64,000 nt of DNA. Origin: Bacteroidota bacterium (GTDB lineage Bacteria > Bacteroidota > Bacteroidia > Chitinophagales > Saprospiraceae). The stretch is taken from NCBI GenBank assembly GCA_018222965.1, contig JAAEZH010000003.1:1-64000 (forward strand), written 5' to 3'. A model generated the notes under the pieces. That model saw only the letters and a program-made list of their open reading frames with translations, was not told the origin of the DNA and made no database searches. Shown here piece after piece: positions 1 through 8,516 of this stretch (the stretch's first letter is position 1; each line of letters starts with the position of its first letter). Both the position numbers and the translations under genes were made by a program.

Positions 1-1
1 T

Positions 2-295
2 TTAGGAAATATCGGATTGATCTACAGCAATAAGGGTGAATTGGACGAGGCGTTAAAATACCATAAGTCAGCTTTGGAGCTAGATCGCCAGATAGGATAT
101 GTACAGGGAGAAGCTTCAGGTTTAGGAAATATCGGATTGATCTACAGATCAAAGGGTGAATTGGACGAGGCGTTAAAATACCTAAAGTTAGCTTTGATTA
201 TTTGGGAAAAATTAGAATTAGGTGGTGAAGTAAAGAAAACACAGGAAATACTTGATGAAGTAATTTTGGAATTAGAGTCATCTCCCAATGATTAA
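2..295 (+). CDS. TPR-repeat protein, C-terminal fragment
   Basis: The reading frame is open from the window edge, so only the C-terminal 97 residues are visible. They hold two tetratricopeptide units with a 40-residue period; each begins GNIGLIY and continues KGELDEALKY, the helix A/helix B pattern of kinesin-light-chain-like TPRs. These domains bind partner proteins; the partner cannot be inferred. The first ~73 bases of the two units are nearly identical at the DNA level (from 1 and from 121), suggesting recent repeat expansion or conversion. The stop overlaps the aroA start by 8 bases, so the two may be co-transcribed. Confidence 0.85.
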   Translation, partial: LGNIGLIYSNKGELDEALKYHKSALELDRQIGYVQGEASGLGNIGLIYRSKGELDEALKYLKLALIIWEKLELGGEVKKTQEILDEVILELESSPND

Positions 296-1559
296 GGTTT
301 CCCGCTCCCAAGAACCTCTCACCGGACGCATCCGACTCGATGGTTCCAAAAGTATCAGCAATCGCATCCTGATCCTGCGTGCCCTGAGTGGAAGTGATTT
401 TCCCATTACCGGTTTGTCGACCTCGAAGGATACAATTACGATGCAGGCCTTGCTCAAACAATATGCCGCCACCGATTTTGACACCCCTTTTGATGCCGGG
501 GCCGCCGGTACGACCTTCCGGTTTATGACCGCTTTTTTGTCTACGCGCCCTGAAACACAAATCCTAACGGGCTCTGAACGCATGAAGCAACGCCCTGTCG
601 GTCCGCTTGTGGATGCCCTTCGGGAGCTGGGCGCTGACATTCAATACCTCGAAAAAGAAGGCTATCCGCCTCTGAAAATAAATGCCTTTTCGCCGAAAGG
701 CAAGCATGCAAAACTCGCTATTCAGGCAAGCATGAGCAGCCAATACATCTCTGCCTTGCTGATGCTCGGTTCTTTTTTACCCGGCGGACTGGAGCTGGAA
801 TTGATTGGCGAGGTAGTCTCGCGCCCCTACATTCAGATGACCCTGGGGCAAATGGCTTATCTGGGCTTGCAATCCGACTGGTCGGGTTCTGTGATCCGGG
901 TGCCGGAGCAGATGATACAGGCGCGTCCGTTTAAAGTGGAAGCCGATTGGTCTGCCGCTTCTTATCACTATGGGTTGATGGCTTTCGCCGAATCGGAAAC
1001 TTCGGAGTTGTACCTGGATGGATTGAGTAGCGATTCCTTTCAGGGGGATGCGGTCATCGCCAAAATTATGGAGCACTTCGGATTGGAAACGACTTTTACC
1101 GATACCGGTTTATGCATCCGCAAAACAGCCCGCAAGCCCGGTGCTGTATTTGAATGGGACTTTCTGGAATGCCCCGATCTGGCGCAGACCCTGGCCGTTA
1201 TTTGTGCGGGCACAGGGGTGCAAGGGCGTTTCACCGGATTACAAACCCTGCGGATCAAGGAGACCGATCGCATTTTGGCATTGCAGCAGGAATTGAAAAA
1301 AGTGGAGGTAATCATGGAAGCCGAAGATGCTTCGGAAAGATGGTTCGCCATTCGCCCTGAGCGAAAAAAGGGAAAAGCAAACTGGGAAGAAACGCCTAGC
1401 TTTCAAACTTACGAAGATCATCGCATGGCAATGGCCTTTGCACCGCTAGGGATGTTTGATGAAGTGATGATTGAGGAACCGGAGGTGGTGGTAAAGTCCT
1501 ATTCGGCCTATTGGGACGATTTGAAGAAACTCGGATTTAAGGTGGCTCCTGTCTCCTGA
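288..1559 (+). CDS. aroA: 3-phosphoshikimate 1-carboxyvinyltransferase (EPSP synthase)
   Basis: Sixth step of the shikimate pathway: transfer of enolpyruvyl from PEP to shikimate-3-phosphate in the cytoplasm. The 423-residue length is normal. Visible family motifs are DGSKSISNR near the N-terminus, AGTTFRFMTAF around residue 70 (the PEP-binding loop, usually GNAGTAMR, so somewhat divergent), RIKETDRI near residue 320 and EDHRMAMAFAPL near residue 375. It starts inside the last codons of the TPR gene. Its 3' end overlaps the convergent pabB by 52 bases; both genes use chorismate-pathway metabolites. Confidence 0.95.
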   Translation: MIKVSRSQEPLTGRIRLDGSKSISNRILILRALSGSDFPITGLSTSKDTITMQALLKQYAATDFDTPFDAGAAGTTFRFMTAFLSTRPETQILTGSERMKQRPVGPLVDALRELGADIQYLEKEGYPPLKINAFSPKGKHAKLAIQASMSSQYISALLMLGSFLPGGLELELIGEVVSRPYIQMTLGQMAYLGLQSDWSGSVIRVPEQMIQARPFKVEADWSAASYHYGLMAFAESETSELYLDGLSSDSFQGDAVIAKIMEHFGLETTFTDTGLCIRKTARKPGAVFEWDFLECPDLAQTLAVICAGTGVQGRFTGLQTLRIKETDRILALQQELKKVEVIMEAEDASERWFAIRPERKKGKANWEETPSFQTYEDHRMAMAFAPLGMFDEVMIEEPEVVVKSYSAYWDDLKKLGFKVAPVS

Positions 1560-2866
1560 TCGAGCGCTTTCAAAATACCCTTGGCTTTAAGTTGACACTC
1601 TTCGTATTCCTCAAGTGGATCGGAGTCATACACGATTGCACCGCCCACCTGATAAGAAAGGTATTCGGTAGCTGCATTGTATTGCAGGCTGCGGATCACC
1701 ACATTGAAGTCAAAGTCTCCCTCGGGCGTGATATACCCTACTGCCCCGGAGTATAATCCGCGGCGACTTTCCTCGTAGGCTTCGATCATCTCCATGCAAA
1801 TCACTTTCGGTGCACCCGTCATGGATCCCATTGGGAAGGCCCTTTTAATGGCATCCACAAAATGTACGTCTTCCCGCAATTCTCCCTTAATCGTTGAGAT
1901 CATTTGATAGACCTGCTCAAAACCGTAAATGCCGAAGAGTTCTTCGACTTCGACCGTGCCGGGCTTACAGCTGCGGGCAAGATCATTTCGCACCAGATCA
2001 ACGATCATAATGTTTTCCGCTCGATCTTTTTCGCTGTAATACAGTTTGGTTTGCAGGAAATGGTCTTCCTCCGGATCCTGGCTTCTGCCAATGGTTCCTT
2101 TTATCGGTTGTGAAATAAGCGTGCTTCCCCGTTTTTGCATAAAACGCTCCGGACTGGAACAAAGCAGGTATTGCTTCCCGCTGTTAAACCAGGCTCCAAA
2201 GGGGGCTTTGCTCACGGCATTGAGTTTTTGGTATACCCGAAGCGGATTAATTTTTGCCTTTTCGGCGAAAAATTCCTGGCAGAAATTCATTTCATACAGA
2301 TCACCGGCTCGGATATGTTCCCGAATCCGTTCTACTGTTTCGAGGTATTTCTCTTTGGAGATTCGATTCGTAAATTCGGTATTGGCAGAAGCGGCAGCGT
2401 TCGGGCTCTTCTGCTCAATTATTTCCCGGTAAATATCTTTAGGGGCAGCTTCCCGACTGTGGATTTGCACCGAGTCCCGGAATATCTCCAGAACATAAAC
2501 CGGTTTGAAAAAATGAAGTAGTGGAAATCCCAGGTGATCGGGATTGTTTGAACTGAGGGCTTCCACATCGTTTTTCAGGTCGTATGCCAGATACCCAAAG
2601 GCCCAATCCGGGCTTTCATCATACCACTCCCGAAGTTTTTCGAAAGCATCTTTAGACTCATCCAGCTTACATATGGAGACCGCACCGGCTCCAATGATGG
2701 CTTCATACTGACCATAGCGGTCGCTCGAATAACCATTTGAATCGTAGCAGGCAGAAGGATCAAATTTGGAAGCCCATTGCAGGCTGGCCTTTTTGAAATC
2801 CTCCAGCGGAAGAAGAAGCGGAAAACGCTCCGTTTGCGGATATGTCTTTGAAATTGGTTTTACCAT
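1508..2866 (-). CDS. pabB: Aminodeoxychorismate synthase component I
   Basis: Converts chorismate plus ammonia to 4-amino-4-deoxychorismate, feeding folate synthesis. The 452-residue protein carries the chorismate-binding fold: PIKGTIGR (the Lys of PIKGT marks aminodeoxychorismate synthase, anthranilate synthase has PIAGT), DRAENIMIVDLVRNDLAR, MISTIKGEL, FPMGSMTGAPK and YSGAVGYI. The amidotransferase partner PabA is not in the window. A good Bacteroidota promoter lies just upstream. The last 52 bases overlap the convergent end of aroA. folB, another folate gene, lies 3 kb away. Confidence 0.93.
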   Translation of the reverse strand: MVKPISKTYPQTERFPLLLPLEDFKKASLQWASKFDPSACYDSNGYSSDRYGQYEAIIGAGAVSICKLDESKDAFEKLREWYDESPDWAFGYLAYDLKNDVEALSSNNPDHLGFPLLHFFKPVYVLEIFRDSVQIHSREAAPKDIYREIIEQKSPNAAASANTEFTNRISKEKYLETVERIREHIRAGDLYEMNFCQEFFAEKAKINPLRVYQKLNAVSKAPFGAWFNSGKQYLLCSSPERFMQKRGSTLISQPIKGTIGRSQDPEEDHFLQTKLYYSEKDRAENIMIVDLVRNDLARSCKPGTVEVEELFGIYGFEQVYQMISTIKGELREDVHFVDAIKRAFPMGSMTGAPKVICMEMIEAYEESRRGLYSGAVGYITPEGDFDFNVVIRSLQYNAATEYLSYQVGGAIVYDSDPLEEYEECQLKAKGILKALDQETGATLNPSFFKSSQ

Positions 2867-2882
2867 AGCAGGCTGAAAGGCG

Positions 2883-2913
2883 CAAAGGTAAGTCCCTTCC
2901 TTATTATGACCAA
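2883..2913 (-). promoter_or_regulatory. Promoter of pabB (Bacteroidota type)
   Basis: On the minus strand TACCTTTG (2890-2883) fits the -7 consensus TAnnTTTG, and TTG (2913-2911) sits 20 bases upstream as the -33 element. The start codon at 2866 follows 16 bases after the -7 box, so the leader would be very short. The -33 element touches the upstream terminator hairpin. Confidence 0.6.
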
Positions 2914-2949
2914 AAAAGACGGTCGGAGTAACTCCAGACCGTCTTTTTT
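2912..2949 (-). terminator. Rho-independent terminator of the OmpA-like gene
   Basis: Perfect inverted repeat: AAAAAGACGGTC and GGAG pair with CTCC and GACCGTCTTTTT around a TAA loop, A-rich on one side and T-rich on the other, so it could work in both directions. It lies 30 bases past the stop of the leftward OmpA-like gene. Confidence 0.85.
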
Positions 2950-2978
2950 AAAGGACTCTTAACGCTTTAGCCGACTTA

Positions 2979-4151
2979 TCAGCCGTCAAAGCCCAGGACT
3001 TTGATTTCAACCCGTTGGTTCTTTCTTCGTCCCTGGGCCGTATTATTGCTGGCAATCGGTTTCCGTTTGCCATACCCTTTGTATTGCAGCCGTTCTCGCG
3101 GAATGCCTCTTGAGATTAGATAATCTGCCACGGCTTTGGCGCGGGCAGTGGAAAGGCGGTCGCAATAGTCGTGTGGTGGATTGCCATTGGTATGACCTCC
3201 AATCTCTACAACCACATCTTTATTGATATCGAGGAATTGATAAATCTCATCCAATACCTGAAAGGAATTTTCTTTGATATTAGAACTGTCGGCCTGGAAG
3301 TAAAGTTGGTCAATTTGAATGACAGAACCTTCTTTCAAATTCTCCCGGACGAGCCGATCAGACATGATGCCTTCCAGCGGTTCGGTTTCGGCAATGGTGC
3401 CGGCGGTATCCTCCGGGGTTGATTCGGTATCTGTTTCTTTTGGTTCCGGGGTTTCTGGTACCGGAGCTGGTTCTGGTTCTTCTACCACCATGGCGATTGG
3501 TGTGTCTTCTTCACAGGGCACGGCAATGATAGGAGACATATTGTCGAGCAGCAGATTTCCGTTGTAAGGGAATAGAATTGGCTGGCGATAAAAAGCTTCC
3601 AGCGTGATGTATCGAATATCCTGACTGGGCTCAAAATGCAAGTCGAAGCGCAGCCAGCGCGTGTTTTTGATCAGATTGGTTTCGGCCAGAAGTTCGGTGC
3701 GGTCGCAATAAGAAGAACCACCCCAAATCATTAACTTAACCGGAGTCGTATAATTTACTTCAGAATCAGAAGTGCGGCTTTGACTAACATACATTTCGGC
3801 TCGAGCCAGGTAAATGCTAAAATCATAACATTTTCCTGCTTTAAGCGCAGAAGTAAGTCGCTGAGAAATTCGCTCCCAGGTATCGTTATCGCGCACAACC
3901 ATACCCAGATAAGTATTGCCGTCCTGAGCTGGATGGGTTACATTAAAATGCGGGATAGTCGGGTCTCCGGAGTGTACATCAGGTTCGGTTTCTCCGGGGA
4001 AACCACAATCTTCCCATCCTCGGGGAGCACTGCTATGGCTGGGCACACCCTCAAAGGAAGGGTTTACAAGTTCGATTATCTCATCCTGGGCAACAGCTTG
4101 CTGTCCGAATAATCCGATAAGGCTGAAAATGCAAATAATAGTATGACGCAT
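2979..4151 (-). CDS. OmpA-family outer membrane protein with N-terminal carbohydrate-binding-like domain
   Basis: A 390-residue secreted protein. Residues 1-21 are a signal peptide ending AVA-QDE. Residues ~25-215 begin ELVNPSFEG and resemble galactose-binding/carbohydrate-binding jelly-roll domains. A Pro/Glu/Thr-rich linker (~220-260) leads to a C-terminal OmpA domain (~280-390) with GGHTNGNPPHDYCDRLSTAR and GYGKRKPIASN, the peptidoglycan-binding motif. It probably tethers the outer membrane to peptidoglycan; what the N-terminal domain binds is unknown. It is a single gene with its own terminator. Confidence 0.88.
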   Translation of the reverse strand: MRHTIICIFSLIGLFGQQAVAQDEIIELVNPSFEGVPSHSSAPRGWEDCGFPGETEPDVHSGDPTIPHFNVTHPAQDGNTYLGMVVRDNDTWERISQRLTSALKAGKCYDFSIYLARAEMYVSQSRTSDSEVNYTTPVKLMIWGGSSYCDRTELLAETNLIKNTRWLRFDLHFEPSQDIRYITLEAFYRQPILFPYNGNLLLDNMSPIIAVPCEEDTPIAMVVEEPEPAPVPETPEPKETDTESTPEDTAGTIAETEPLEGIMSDRLVRENLKEGSVIQIDQLYFQADSSNIKENSFQVLDEIYQFLDINKDVVVEIGGHTNGNPPHDYCDRLSTARAKAVADYLISRGIPRERLQYKGYGKRKPIASNNTAQGRRKNQRVEIKVLGFDG

Positions 4152-4415
4152 AAGTTTAGCGCTTGTAATGAAAGAACAAATGAACCGGAAGGCTTACAAA
4201 AATACGGCAATCTGTGTTTTACAGGCCTTTAAATGGAGACTTTAACCCCATTTTAAAATGAATTGGCTTCTTCTAAAGCTTCTTCATTGGGTTAGGATGA
4301 GCCTTCGGTTGATTATGGCGTTTGCCAATTTTAAATCATTAACGTAAATCCGAAGGTGAAATGTTTATTCTGGCTAAAAAAAAGTGGTCAGGGAGGGATG
4401 ATTTGTTGATTTGAG

Positions 4416-4485
4416 GGTTTGCTGGCTGGTCAGTTAGTTCGTTGGCCCTTTGAGATAAACCAACAAACTAACCAACCGGCAAACC
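4416..4485. repeat. Imperfect inverted repeat in the 4152-4494 intergenic region
   Basis: The 343-base gap between the OmpA-like gene and gcdH holds no convincing ORF. It contains a long imperfect inverted repeat (arms 4416-4445 and 4460-4485, built from TTGGTTTG/CAAACCAA words). A 12-base direct repeat, ACCAACAAACTA, occurs at 4459-4470 and 4483-4494. Lying immediately past the gcdH stop, it may end that transcript. A -7-like box for the OmpA gene, TATTTTTG, reads leftward at 4204-4197 with no clear -33. Confidence 0.55.
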
Positions 4486-4494
4486 AACAAACTA

Positions 4495-5709
4495 TTATTT
4501 AAACGCATTCAGTCCGGTAACATCCATGCCGGTAATCAGCAGGTGGATGTCGTGGGTTCCTTCATACGTTAAAACTGTTTCCAGATTCATCATGTGGCGC
4601 ATTATCGGATATTCATTGGTGATACCCATGCCGCCATGTATCTGACGAGCCTCTCGTGCGATTTCCAGGGCCATGTTGACATTGTTGCGCTTCGCCATGG
4701 AAATTTGAGCAGGGGTAGCGCGACCTTCATTGGCCAGTGTACCCAAACGCCAGGTCAACAATTGCGCTTTGGTAATCTCCGTGATCATTTCAGCCAGCTT
4801 TTTCTGCGTCAGCTGAAACTGACCAATTGGTTTGCCAAACTGCTCCCGCTCCTTCGAGTAGCGAAGAGCACTGTCGTAGCAATCCAGGGCCGCTCCAATG
4901 GCTCCCCAGGCTATGCCATAGCGCGCTTTCGACAAACAGGAAAGCGGTCCTTTCAATCCGCGGATTTCAGGGAACACATTCTCTTTAGGTACCCGTACAT
5001 CTTCGAATACCAGTTCGCCTGTGATGGATGCCCGTAAACTCCACTTTCCGTGAATTTCCGGAGCAGAAAAGCCTTTCATATCTTTTTCTACCACCATGCC
5101 ACGGATCTTGCCTTCTTCATCCTTGGCCCAAACCACTGCAATGTCTGCAACCGGTGAATTGGTAATCCACATTTTGGCTCCATTTAGGATATAAGCATCG
5201 CCATCGTCTTTGATATTGGTTACCATGCCTCCCGGATTGGATCCGTGATCGGGTTCGGTCAGGCCGAAACAACCGATATACTCGCCAGATCCCAATTTGG
5301 GAAGGTATTTTTGCTTCTGGGCTTCAGAACCAAACTTGTAGATGGGATACATAACCAGGGAGCCCTGAACAGATGCCATAGAGCGGATGCCGGAATCTCC
5401 TCTTTCGAGTTCCTGCATGATCACACCGTATGCGATCTCATCCATTCCGCCTCCGCCATATTCTGCAGGCAGGCTGGGCCCAAAAGCACCAATTTCTGCC
5501 AGTCCTTTGAAAAGGTGGTGGGGACATTCAGCCCGATTGGCATAATCTTCAATGATAGGACTTACTTCTTTTTTTACCCAGTCTCTTACCGCTTCCCGGG
5601 CAAGGAGATGGTCTTCGCTGAGTAGTTCGTCCAACTGATAGTAATCGTGATGCTGGTAACGATCTTCTTTGGCTGATCGTACGGTTCCTGTTCCGTTTTC
5701 TTTCATCAT
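4495..5709 (-). CDS. gcdH: Acyl-CoA dehydrogenase, glutaryl-CoA dehydrogenase-like
   Basis: FAD enzyme of 404 residues. It most resembles glutaryl-CoA dehydrogenase, which oxidises and decarboxylates glutaryl-CoA to crotonyl-CoA. Supporting motifs are GLTEPDHGSNPGGM (flavin/substrate loop), KMWITNSPVADIAVVWAK, RGLKGPLSCLSKARYGI (the Arg-containing segment typical of this subfamily) and TYEGTHDIH with the expected catalytic Glu at about residue 383. Electrons would go to ETF. It is transcribed alone, divergently from folB. Substrate assignment rests on subfamily motifs, not on neighbours. Confidence 0.85.
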   Translation of the reverse strand: MMKENGTGTVRSAKEDRYQHHDYYQLDELLSEDHLLAREAVRDWVKKEVSPIIEDYANRAECPHHLFKGLAEIGAFGPSLPAEYGGGGMDEIAYGVIMQELERGDSGIRSMASVQGSLVMYPIYKFGSEAQKQKYLPKLGSGEYIGCFGLTEPDHGSNPGGMVTNIKDDGDAYILNGAKMWITNSPVADIAVVWAKDEEGKIRGMVVEKDMKGFSAPEIHGKWSLRASITGELVFEDVRVPKENVFPEIRGLKGPLSCLSKARYGIAWGAIGAALDCYDSALRYSKEREQFGKPIGQFQLTQKKLAEMITEITKAQLLTWRLGTLANEGRATPAQISMAKRNNVNMALEIAREARQIHGGMGITNEYPIMRHMMNLETVLTYEGTHDIHLLITGMDVTGLNAFK

Positions 5710-5756
5710 TTTGGTATTATCGTACTCCGGTTAGGGAATTTTTGGATATTGTCGGG

Positions 5757-5764
5757 CAAAGGTA
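5757..5764 (-). promoter_or_regulatory. -7 box of gcdH
   Basis: TACCTTTG on the minus strand matches the Bacteroidota -7 consensus and is identical to the pabB box. It lies 47 bases upstream of the gcdH start. TTG words occur 14 and 24 bases further upstream, neither at the ideal 19-21 spacing. Confidence 0.45.
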
Positions 5765-5855
5765 ATGCAAAAATTGCGCAACCTTAACCAATTAGCTTCA
5801 TACTTGCGTTAACTTAGCGCATAGTAATGGAGTCTTAAAAAACGAACAAGAGAAC

Positions 5856-6371
5856 ATGGCAACAGTTGCATTGGAGGGCATGCGTTTTTTCGCCTACCAC
5901 GGCTATTACGAAGAAGAACGCCTCATTGGTGGCGAATATGTCGTGGATGTATACATAACCACTGATGTTAGCAAAGCAGCTGTGAAAGATGATCTGGAGC
6001 GCACGATCAATTATGAGAATATTCACACGATCTGCCAGGCGGTCATGAAAGAACCCTGTAAGCTTATTGAAACCGTTGCTGAAAAGATCAGCCTCCGCAT
6101 AAAACACCTTTATCACTACATTAAAGAGATGAAAATCAGGGTGCGGAAACTCAATCCGCCGCTCAATGGCCCGGTTCAGCAAGCTATGGTTGAAGTCGAT
6201 GGCGATTTTCGAAAAAAATGTGGCCGCTGCCAACGTCCGCTGCTTTGCTATGGAGATCGCTCCTGCTGGTGTATTGATACCCACGTACACAAAGGGCAAC
6301 TAGAGCAATTGAAAATCCAGTATGGCAACAACTGCCTTTGCAAAGAGTGCCTGGATTTCTTCGCCGCCTAA
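5856..6371 (+). CDS. folB: Dihydroneopterin aldolase fused to a Cys-rich CWC-type domain
   Basis: Residues 1-~118 are a complete FolB (7,8-dihydroneopterin to 6-hydroxymethyl-dihydropterin, folate synthesis): EGMRFFAYHGYYEEER at the N-terminus and KIRVRKLNPPL in the last strand. Residues ~119-171 add a domain with CGRC, CWC and CLCKEC, which fits the small Cys_rich_CWC family, a likely metal-binding module. FolB normally ends near residue 120, so this is a fusion. No frameshift or internal start is needed to explain it. The tail's role is unknown. Confidence 0.88.
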   Translation: MATVALEGMRFFAYHGYYEEERLIGGEYVVDVYITTDVSKAAVKDDLERTINYENIHTICQAVMKEPCKLIETVAEKISLRIKHLYHYIKEMKIRVRKLNPPLNGPVQQAMVEVDGDFRKKCGRCQRPLLCYGDRSCWCIDTHVHKGQLEQLKIQYGNNCLCKECLDFFAA

Positions 6372-6510
6372 AACAACTTCATCCCCTTTTAAGTGACTCT
6401 TTAATAGGAATAACGTTTCAATAACAGAATCCAAAAGCGATTTGACGTTTCTTTACCAGAAGCAAACGCGTCAAACGAATTAAACGTACAACGTATAAAA
6501 CGTATTTATC

Positions 6511-7215
6511 ATGATAAAGAAAATGCTCCTACTGGTCCTCGTACTTCAATTTACAGCCTGTGATACACTCAACCAGATCGCCGGCGATTTCCTGGAAGAA
6601 GGAGGAATTAGCAATGCTGAAGTAGCTAAAGGACTCAAGCAGGCACTGGAATTTGGAATCATCGAAGGTGCTCAGAAACTCTCGAAAGAAAACGGTTATT
6701 ACCAAAGTCCGTACAAAATCCTCCTTCCGGCGGAAGCCCGAAAAGTAACCGATAAGCTTCAAAACATCCCAGGCTTCTCCAATCTGGAAGAAGTAATCCT
6801 GGAAAAGATCAATCGAGGAGCAGAAGATGCTGCTAAAAAAGCGGCACCGATCTTTAAAGATGCTATTACTTCCATGACTTTCTCAGATGCGATGAATATC
6901 CTGATGGGAAATAATGACGCAGCCACCAATTACCTCAATAAAGCAACCTACAACAGCCTGTACAAAGAATTTAATCCGGTGATCGTTTCTTCATTGGATA
7001 AATTCAATGCCCGCGATTATTGGGCCGATGCGGTAAATGCCTACAACAAATTACCATTTGTAGATCAGGTGAATCCCGATCTCGATGATCACGTGACCAC
7101 TATGGCGCTGGTAGGATTATTCGACATGATCGAAAAGAAAGAACTCGATATTCGAACCAATCTCAGTGCCCGTACCACCGATCTGCTGCGTAAGGTGTTT
7201 GCGAAACAAGATTAG
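6511..7215 (+). CDS. DUF4197 lipoprotein
   Basis: A 234-residue protein with a lipoprotein signal: MIKKMLLLVLVLQFTAC, lipobox Cys17. The mature part is helical and matches the DUF4197 family pattern (AEVAKGLKQALEFGIIEGAQ near the start, SMTFSDAMNILMGNNDAATNYL in the middle, TNLSARTTDLLRKVF at the end). Its function is not established; it should sit on a membrane facing the periplasm. The 139-base upstream gap is rich in AAACG words, and a clean terminator follows. Confidence 0.88.
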   Translation: MIKKMLLLVLVLQFTACDTLNQIAGDFLEEGGISNAEVAKGLKQALEFGIIEGAQKLSKENGYYQSPYKILLPAEARKVTDKLQNIPGFSNLEEVILEKINRGAEDAAKKAAPIFKDAITSMTFSDAMNILMGNNDAATNYLNKATYNSLYKEFNPVIVSSLDKFNARDYWADAVNAYNKLPFVDQVNPDLDDHVTTMALVGLFDMIEKKELDIRTNLSARTTDLLRKVFAKQD

Positions 7216-7290
7216 GGGGAATTGATAATGTTTAATTCTTAATTTTTAATGGAACCAATTAATAATTAAAACCTAAGAACTAAGAATTCC

Positions 7291-7317
7291 AAAATGGCCG
7301 CCTCAAGCGGCCATTTT
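7291..7317 (+). terminator. Terminator after the DUF4197 gene
   Basis: Perfect 11-bp stem AAAATGGCCGC / GCGGCCATTTT with a 5-base loop, ending in T residues. It lies 75 bases past the stop and 44 bases before paaH, separating the two units. Confidence 0.8.
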
Positions 7318-7361
7318 GCTTTGTACATTTCTTACCTTTCCGGTCTCAACCTAACCATTAT

Positions 7362-8516
7362 ATGAAGATCGGAATAATTGGAAGCGGCTCGATGGGAGCC
7401 GGTATTGCACAAGTGGCCTCTACTGCCGGCCACGAAGTTTATCTCTACGACAATAATCCCGCGGCTCTCGAACGAGCCAACAAGAATCTGCGCCGCATCA
7501 TGGCCCGCCTGGTCGAAAAAGGTCGGGTAGAGCAGGATGAAGCGATGGCTATTCAGAGCCGGATTACCTATGTCGACAGCATTTTTAAAATGACAGATGC
7601 CGGTCTGGTGATCGAGGCGATCATCGAAGATCTGGACGTTAAAAAGGCTGTTTTTGAGCAAATGGAAGATGTGCTTGAAACCGATGCTATCCTGGCCAGT
7701 AATACGTCTTCTCTTTCCATTGCATCTATAGCTGCATCCTGCAAGAAACCAGAGCGAGTACTTGGGCTCCACTTCTTTAATCCGGCCCCTTTGATGAAGC
7801 TGGTAGAGGTGATTCCGGCTGTGCAAACTTCCTCCGAAATTGTGGAAGAGGCCACCAAACTTATGGAATCCTGGGGCAAAACAACCGTGCTAACCAAAGA
7901 TACTCCGGGCTTTATCGTAAACCGTGTTGCCCGTCCGTTTTACGGAGAAGCGCTCCGCATTTACGACGAAGGGCTGGCTGATCCGTCTACCATTGACTGG
8001 GCGATGACAGAATTAGGTGGTTTCCGGATGGGCCCATTTACCTTAATGGATTATATTGGGAATGATGTCAATTACAAGGTGACTGAAACTGTTTTCAATT
8101 CCTTTTACAACGATCCTCGATACCGTCCTTCTTTTACGCAAAAGCGATTGGCAGAAGCCGGATACCTGGGCCGAAAATCCGGACGCGGGTATTACGATTA
8201 TTCGGAAGGGGCCAAAATCCCGGCACCCAATAAGGACAAAGAACTGGGCGAGCATATCTTCTGGCGCATCCTGGTCATGTTGATCAACGAAGCCGCAGAT
8301 GCACTCTACTGGAAAATCGCTTCCCGTGATGATATTGATCTGGCCATGACGAAGGGGGTGAATTATCCCAAAGGACTCCTGGCCTGGGCCGATGAAAAAG
8401 GCATCAAACATTGTGTGGAAACCATGGACCGCCTGACCGCCGAATATCAGGAAGATCGCTACCGCTGCAGCCCGATGTTGCGAAAAATGCTGCGCGAGGG
8501 GAAAAACTTTTACTAG
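7362..8516 (+). CDS. paaH: 3-hydroxyacyl-CoA dehydrogenase, phenylacetate-type
   Basis: NAD-dependent oxidation of (3S)-3-hydroxyadipyl-CoA to 3-oxoadipyl-CoA in the lower phenylacetate pathway. The 384 residues hold an N-terminal Rossmann domain (GIIGSGSMGAGIAQ; SNTSSLSI around residue 110; LHFFNPAP with the catalytic His near 140), a first C-terminal HCDH domain (TPGFIVNRVARPF) and a second one (~290-384), the layout of PaaH/FadB-like monomers. The neighbours paaI, paaJ, paaY and paaZ support the phenylacetate role. It abuts the next gene with no gap (TAG then ATG). Confidence 0.88.
   Translation: MKIGIIGSGSMGAGIAQVASTAGHEVYLYDNNPAALERANKNLRRIMARLVEKGRVEQDEAMAIQSRITYVDSIFKMTDAGLVIEAIIEDLDVKKAVFEQMEDVLETDAILASNTSSLSIASIAASCKKPERVLGLHFFNPAPLMKLVEVIPAVQTSSEIVEEATKLMESWGKTTVLTKDTPGFIVNRVARPFYGEALRIYDEGLADPSTIDWAMTELGGFRMGPFTLMDYIGNDVNYKVTETVFNSFYNDPRYRPSFTQKRLAEAGYLGRKSGRGYYDYSEGAKIPAPNKDKELGEHIFWRILVMLINEAADALYWKIASRDDIDLAMTKGVNYPKGLLAWADEKGIKHCVETMDRLTAEYQEDRYRCSPMLRKMLREGKNFY

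Noticed and set aside
1508-2866. Anthranilate synthase component I (trpE)
   Set aside because: The PIKGT motif with Lys marks aminodeoxychorismate synthase; anthranilate synthase has Ala there.
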